DNA of 64,000 bases, taken from assembly GCA_019095985.1 (NCBI GenBank), contig CM032663.1, positions 20,197,217 to 20,261,216 of the forward strand. The letters are read 5' to 3'. This stretch comes from Streblospio benedicti (Eukaryota > Annelida > Polychaeta > Spionida > Spionidae). The notes under the pieces are model-generated. The model was given only the letters and a program-made list of their open reading frames with translations. It ran no database searches and was not told where the DNA came from. Below are positions 44,097 through 64,000 of the stretch, one piece after another (position 1 is the stretch's first letter; each line of letters begins with the position of its first letter). The position numbers were made by a program, and so were the translations under genes.

Positions 44097-44722
44097 TCAT
44101 GTTTTATTGCTGCCCATTTTGCATATGGTGAAATTAATATTAATACCGCTGTGCTGATTAATTGCATGCAATATTGTAAGCAGATGTTTTTTTACTGCCT
44201 TGTTCCAAGTTTTTTTTCTTGGCAATATCTTTGGTTTGAACTTTAGGAGCATTGTTGGTGCTACTGTGAATGAAAATTGTTGTACATTGTAGTAAATGTA
44301 GATATTTGTTTTCAAATGTGAATTAACACTCTAATTTATCTAAATTTTTTCCAACTTAAGATGTTCAGATATATGATTTTCTATTCATGTTGCTAATATT
44401 GTATAGTATAAATACACTGTGAAAGTTGTTTTAACATGTTTTTATCCTTTCCATTTTGAATCTAATACGAACTTTATGAAGTCAGTATATATGTATAGAG
44501 CAGAATGCAAGTTATTAATAGTATTTGTTTTATGGCTTCTTGGCCACTTACATTTTCCACAATGCAAACAGCAATCACCATTATGTATGCATATCCTTGA
44601 CAACTGTAATCAGTATATATTTTTTTAATTCTTCAGAAATATAATTATTGCAATATATTATTATTTAATATACTTTGTATTATTTTACAAAAGATATATA
44701 TTTTTAAAATACTAACCTATGA

Positions 44723-44728
44723 AATAAA
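44723..44728 (+). promoter_or_regulatory. Candidate polyadenylation signal, claudin-like gene
   Basis: AATAAA about 630 bases past the stop codon, the first canonical hexamer found on plus downstream of the gene. Confidence 0.5.
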
Positions 44729-44749
44729 GCTGGTTTACTTATGAACTTC

Positions 44750-45456
44750 GATTACAACACAACAACACACCATCATAGTCAATATCAATCACAATTTTTT
44801 ATAGATAAAACAATATTACAAATTTTGTAATGAAATAGGATAACACATACAGCAAGTATATAACATGAAATGTTACAACTGCTTAGAATTGATACTTAGA
44901 TATAATAAAGAGTTTAACTGGAATTTGATGCAAATGAGTATTCAGACAAGCTAGAATACTATGGTGGCGGAGTGGAATACTGTAAGGTTAACCACTCTGT
45001 CATTTAAACACAAAAATTTCTAAGGTAATATGCGATTCTCTCCAATTACATCGCATTCTTGAGAATTGTTCATATTTGAGATATGTAGTGTCAACCCTGC
45101 TTCATTCACACTAGGATTTATTTGGATCTGCACGCTTTAGTCAAGTTTGCTTCTAGATAGTTTGCACGGTCTAATGCTTATTACATTTTAGCATAAACTC
45201 GTACATCTCGGGCTTCAAGGGGAAATGTGAGCTTCAATAAAGTTAAGGCTAGATATTGGTGGGTACTATGAATAAACCGTGTCACCCCAAGACGTTCACT
45301 ATCATTTACCTTTACCTTTTTTCTTCGGTTTAGTTAGGTTATCTAAAATTTACCTGTAACCAATCACATTTTGTAAACTTACATTCACACACATTTCAGA
45401 AGTAGTTAGAGAAAAAGTTTATTTCAATTTCTTTGTGTCAGCCCAGCGTTTAGTCA
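44750..45456. other. Intergenic DNA up to the gap
   Basis: No exon recognised. 5' exons of the next gene may lie here or in the gap. Confidence 0.4.
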
Positions 45457-45556
45457 NNNNNNNNNNNNNNNNNNNNNNNNNNNNNNNNNNNNNNNNNNNN
45501 NNNNNNNNNNNNNNNNNNNNNNNNNNNNNNNNNNNNNNNNNNNNNNNNNNNNNNNN
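45457..45556. other. Assembly gap (100 N)
   Basis: Exactly 100 N. It removes the upstream part of the gene whose last exon follows. Confidence 0.99.
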
Positions 45557-46136
45557 ACAATTTGGATAAGATTGTGTTGAATGCTAGAGATAAACTGAAA
45601 CCAGTGGAAAGAAAAAAATTATACATCAAGCAACCATTCCTGAAGATGGTGATTCAGATGACATTTATGATGATACTTCTGCACCAGAAATGAGACAAAA
45701 GCATGAGAATCTTAGTATGAATGATAAGAATAGAAACTCAACAACATCTACTGTATTTGGTGATGCCATGAGCATTCCTATGCATGATAAAAGAAATATT
45801 GCAGGTATTCAGATGGGTGGAACTGAACTTCCTCTACCAGCAGCCTGTAAGAGACCTAAACATGATACTAAAGATCCTGAGCCTTACCATCAGACCTTTG
45901 CAGGAAAGTCAGCACTACCCAAAGATGACCAACCAAGCCCCTTTGCACGGAGCAGTGTTTACAATGATGTTGATGATGGTCAAATTAATATGTTCAATTT
46001 TGATAGAGATTTGCCAACATTTAATGGTAAAATGAAAGAGACATATATGTTTGGGGCAAGAATGCAACCTGGTGCTTTTGGACATATGCGAAGCCCAAAT
46101 GCAACAGATGATCAAAAACGAGGTTTTCGTTTCTGA
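45557..46136 (+). CDS. Unrecognised protein, C-terminal exon (partial)
   Basis: The final reading frame runs from before 45690 to the stop at 46134-46136. It encodes an acidic and polar region (IPEDGDSDDIYDDTSAPEM), then ELPLPAACKRPKHDTKDPEP, MFNFDRDLPTFNGKMKE and a C-terminus DDQKRGFRF. The first 50 bases after the gap read well in a different frame (NLDKIVLNARDKLKPVERKK). The two frames meet at a run of seven A at about 45612-45618, so one missing A, by sequencing error or real change, would explain the shift. Composition suggests a nuclear, largely disordered protein. I do not recognise the family. Confidence 0.6.
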
Positions 46137-46650
46137 CTTTTCTGGGACAATTTCTTAAGCATTTGCTTCAATCTGCAGTTGAATGTATAATCTGTGATAT
46201 GTCTTAAGTTTTTTCTACAGAATCTGGGTACACATATGTACTTGTGTATAAAACTTGATTATTGCAAGGCAATAATCTTTTTTAATTATGATATACATGT
46301 ACACTAACAACCTCAATATTCTTTTAACATATTTACCATCATATACCAAGTTATGTAGGTATCATCAAGCAGAGATTGAATTTGTTTATAGATTTTTAAC
46401 TCTCTAATATATTTATATGCATGTCAATTAGCTTTAATTGCATTTATGGATTTTTTTCTGTCAATATGTTCTATTTTGATATAATAGTTCTTAGTATTGT
46501 TTATATATACATTTGATTAATTGATCCTATAAGTTCTGTTTGTATCTACCGGTAAGTTATAAGTTATTGGCCTTCATTCAATGACTTTTAAACATATAAT
46601 GATAGCTTATTTGTCACACTCAACGAGTGCCTCCTTCATTTTTATTATTA

Positions 46651-46656
46651 AATAAA
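46651..46656 (+). promoter_or_regulatory. Candidate polyadenylation signal
   Basis: AATAAA about 515 bases past the stop codon of the gene at 45557-46136. Confidence 0.45.
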
Positions 46657-46912
46657 TTATATCATAACGTTCTCATGTAGTGGTCAATCTCCCTGATTGA
46701 GTTGGAAAAAGCGTCTTGTAGATAACATGATTAAATATTGTAATTTCATTGTAATATACAGAATATTCATTACATCCATCAAAATAAATTATAAAATACA
46801 ATCAGACAAAGTATTATTCACTTAAATAGTTTTAAACAAAAAAACGTCGACCTCTCATAGAGTGCTTATTTGTCAGTGGTGTGATCAATCTCATCCACTG
46901 TAACATTGTATC

Positions 46913-47086
46913 TACCGTATACGACCATCCAAGCGCTCAGGGCCATTAAATTGTAATTTTCTCAGACTGGGGGGTGGGCTGTTACATGAGTCTGCAGTTA
47001 CTACATGATTCTTAAGGACATTTAAGAAAAAGAGGGGAGGGAGGGCTGTTACATGAGGGTGGGCACTTGGATGGTCATGTACGGTA
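46913..47086. mobile_element. MITE with TACCGTA inverted ends
   Basis: taccgtatacgaccatccaa at the left pairs with ttggatggtcatgtacggta at the right, with two mismatches. Two internal ggctgttacatgag motifs lie in direct orientation. 174 bp. Confidence 0.75.
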
Positions 47087-48692
47087 TGTCCTGATAGTTT
47101 CATCCTATCTAATTTATTGAAAATTCAACAAGATGGCATGAAAATCTACATAAACATATATTCTAGTGAATGGGCCGTGTAAACATTTTAAGTCAATTTT
47201 ATACATGTATAATAGATGTATCTTATGATTCTCAATTTGTACGTTTGCGCATATTGAAATATAACAAATTTAACTTTGTCTTTTATTTTTTGGTACTGTA
47301 TACCATAGAATATGTATTTCCATAACTCCTGAAATGAATATGCAACAGTAAACAAACAAAAAATCAACAACCACACACCCCAACAAAACCATTGATCCAT
47401 TCCCATTTCTCTTGTATGTACATACAGTTACAATTTTCTCAACCATAGCACCTATGTAATATACATTATAAAAATCCTAATAGCTAATCCAGTGCAAGCA
47501 TCAAATGAGATACACACTGGTAAAAAACGACAGCTACATATTAAAGTTCATAATCAAATTGAGATATATCATAGACAGGCATGTGATAAAAATTTTGATT
47601 TCATGGATGCTGCAATTGCAAGTTATTTCTATTATCATCCAACATTTACCAAGATATGGAAATTCATAATCCATATAATCTTGGGTTTCATATACATTAA
47701 AAACCTTTGAAGCAATAAACAGTTATTTATAGAAACAACAACCTATTATTGAATTATGAAGTCAATTTTATGATGATCATGTTCCTTCAGAAATAAGAAT
47801 CATGATTTTTTTTGTAATACTTTCCTATACATCCCAATTATTATTCAATAGCTTACATTATAAACATCACCTTTTAACATTGAATGCTAAAAATGATTAG
47901 ATCGAAAACTAACTTATCATTTTTAAGTATAAAAAAAACATAAAAATTCTCATTCATTATTCAGTCATAAATGCATACAAACTTTAATACTGACATTGTA
48001 ACCCATTTACACAAAATACAAAATGACATCAAGCAATACTGGTTTGTTAAAATCATGAACACCAGCAACAAAAGTAAAGGGGTGATAAATGAACATAATA
48101 ATTGCTACACATCAGATCAAATATACTTATACTAGAGATTTATATATCATATTTTGGTAGTAAATATTATGTTTATCAATCACACGTTTGATGCTGGTGC
48201 CCATGGTTGAAAGCTCATCACACATGTATGTATATTTACCCTAACATATAATGAAAGTATACATGTAGCAATAAAACGCAAAAAATAATGATTTTTCTTT
48301 CACAAAGTTTTTTTTACTGCAATATAGTTTCTTATTTCCTACAAGTACAAAATAAGCAGGTTCAAATGTATAATGATTACTACATGTACATTTCATTTTT
48401 TTTTCTTAAAAAACCCACCGAATGCTGCATCAATTATCCTACTCAAACAACAATAAACAATTTGAAAATCATTGAAAACTGATTGCTACATTGTACATCA
48501 ATGTATTTTTTTCTAAAAAATATGAATTATAATTAATAATTGGAAATTATTTTATCTAGTACAAACTAATCAAATATTTTAGCAGGAAGGAAATAAATCA
48601 ACAGCACCAATTATATGTTGGATTATTTACAGTGTACCTCAAATTCAACTGTTAATTCATGTTATTTGGTTAAACTTTATTTACCTTTTTTT

Positions 48693-48925
48693 ACTATACC
48701 TTTAAAGCTTTCAGTTAAATCTCATGACTTTATCAATGTTTTCCTATGAAAAAATATATTGGAATTAGTATTGATACTAGAGAACTCTGCACCCAACATA
48801 ACTTTTATGAAAATCGATTTAGATTGAAGAACGTTTTGGAGAAAACAGGGAGTGTTTTTTCATAAGATGTAAACTATAGGCTGAACTTGATGACAGTCAT
48901 GAGACTGAACCTTCGAAGGTATAGC
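48693..48925. mobile_element. MITE with CTATACCTTT inverted ends
   Basis: Arms of about 35 bases at 48693-48729 and 48895-48925, sharing ctatacct and the inner motif (t)ctcatgact. 233 bp, noncoding. Confidence 0.6.
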
Positions 48926-49183
48926 TAAAGGTTTAAGACAAGAGGGTCCCACTCTATACAGCTTTTTTTACGTTATCTATCATTTCTATTAGGCATATGT
49001 ACATCGTTTGAAATCCCCAAGTGCCACAACAATAAATTCTATATTAAAAATGCATTAAATAGATTATTCAAATTATTGGACTAACTACTGGATAATAACT
49101 TAAAAACATGGTAAACCACTATCAAGTGGCTTATAACAATGATATCACAGAATATAATTAAATTGATTTATGTACTATGTATC

Positions 49184-63635
<14,452 letters not shown>

Positions 63636-64000
63636 CTACAAAATGGAATAGAATAAAATCTTTGAGAAAATGTTCCATTTTAAAAAGTACAATGGGCCAA
63701 TGGGTATATCTGTGTACATTCATCTTGGATATGTCATTCAATATATGATTGAGAATGACTATAGAAATATAGCAACTAATATAATATCTTGATGTTGAAC
63801 ACTGTCAGATATTAAAGATATTGTAAGAGATAATAAAACGTTCAGCTTCAATAAATTGAAAGTAATTATGCTTAAGAAAATAGTTGCGAGGCAATTCTTA
63901 TCTTTGTGATAATCATATATTGTTATAAATATCAGATATCAAGTTTTATATTAATTTCACTGAATCCAACTCAGCCAAATAGGTCATAAGATAATGTTGG

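Larger units (their letters stand above)
46137..49183. other. Convergent intergenic region
   Basis: Lies between a plus-strand gene end and the minus-strand large gene end. No gene seen; it contains two MITEs, listed separately. Its left part should be 3' untranslated sequence of the plus-strand gene. Confidence 0.5.

Overview
The window is AT-rich animal DNA. It has GT-AG introns, exon-dense genes, many short non-autonomous transposons with inverted ends, tRNA-derived SINE-like repeats, a LINE tail and a Penelope-type remnant. An intronless RING/B-box gene, a class A receptor and this repeat load suggest a marine invertebrate, possibly a deuterostome such as a hemichordate. I cannot fix the species. 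Two runs of exactly 100 N (26847-26946 and 45457-45556) mark a draft assembly.

Layout. (1) 2.1-11.6 kb, minus strand: a three-exon class A GPCR of 366 aa. Its exon phases join exactly, its first intron is about 7.6 kb, and its second intron is filled by nested transposons. (2) 11.6-20.9 kb: no gene I can support. This part holds MITEs, nested palindromes and a GC-rich island at 17.2-17.5 kb. (3) 20.9-22.7 kb, minus strand: an intronless TRIM-like RING/B-box protein of 587 aa. (4) 23.1-29.6 kb: a 2.6 kb segment present twice in direct orientation, separated by a LINE tail, a MITE and a gap. It is either a recent duplication or two alleles placed in tandem. (5) 29.6-36.9 kb: repeats and a probable upstream region. 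(6) 36.95-44.1 kb, plus strand: a four-exon, 617 aa claudin/PMP22-like four-membrane-segment protein with a disordered N-terminus and a GWGEMPDR repeat tail. (7) 45.56-46.14 kb, plus strand: the 3' end of an unrecognised acidic/charged protein, cut by a gap. (8) 49.18-63.64 kb, minus strand: 28 exons of one very large gene (at least 1804 aa, 5' end beyond the window). It encodes two different internal repeat families, Lys/Gly-rich tracts and a degenerate EF-hand region at the C-terminus.

The genes form no operon or pathway. The claudin-like gene and the 45.6 kb gene run head to tail on plus, and the second converges on the large minus-strand gene. The items most worth following are the large repeat protein, the two-copy 2.6 kb segment, the TGGCAGATCCAG transposon family (about nine copies or half-copies) and a Penelope-like insertion with hammerhead-like cores and a 13 bp target duplication.
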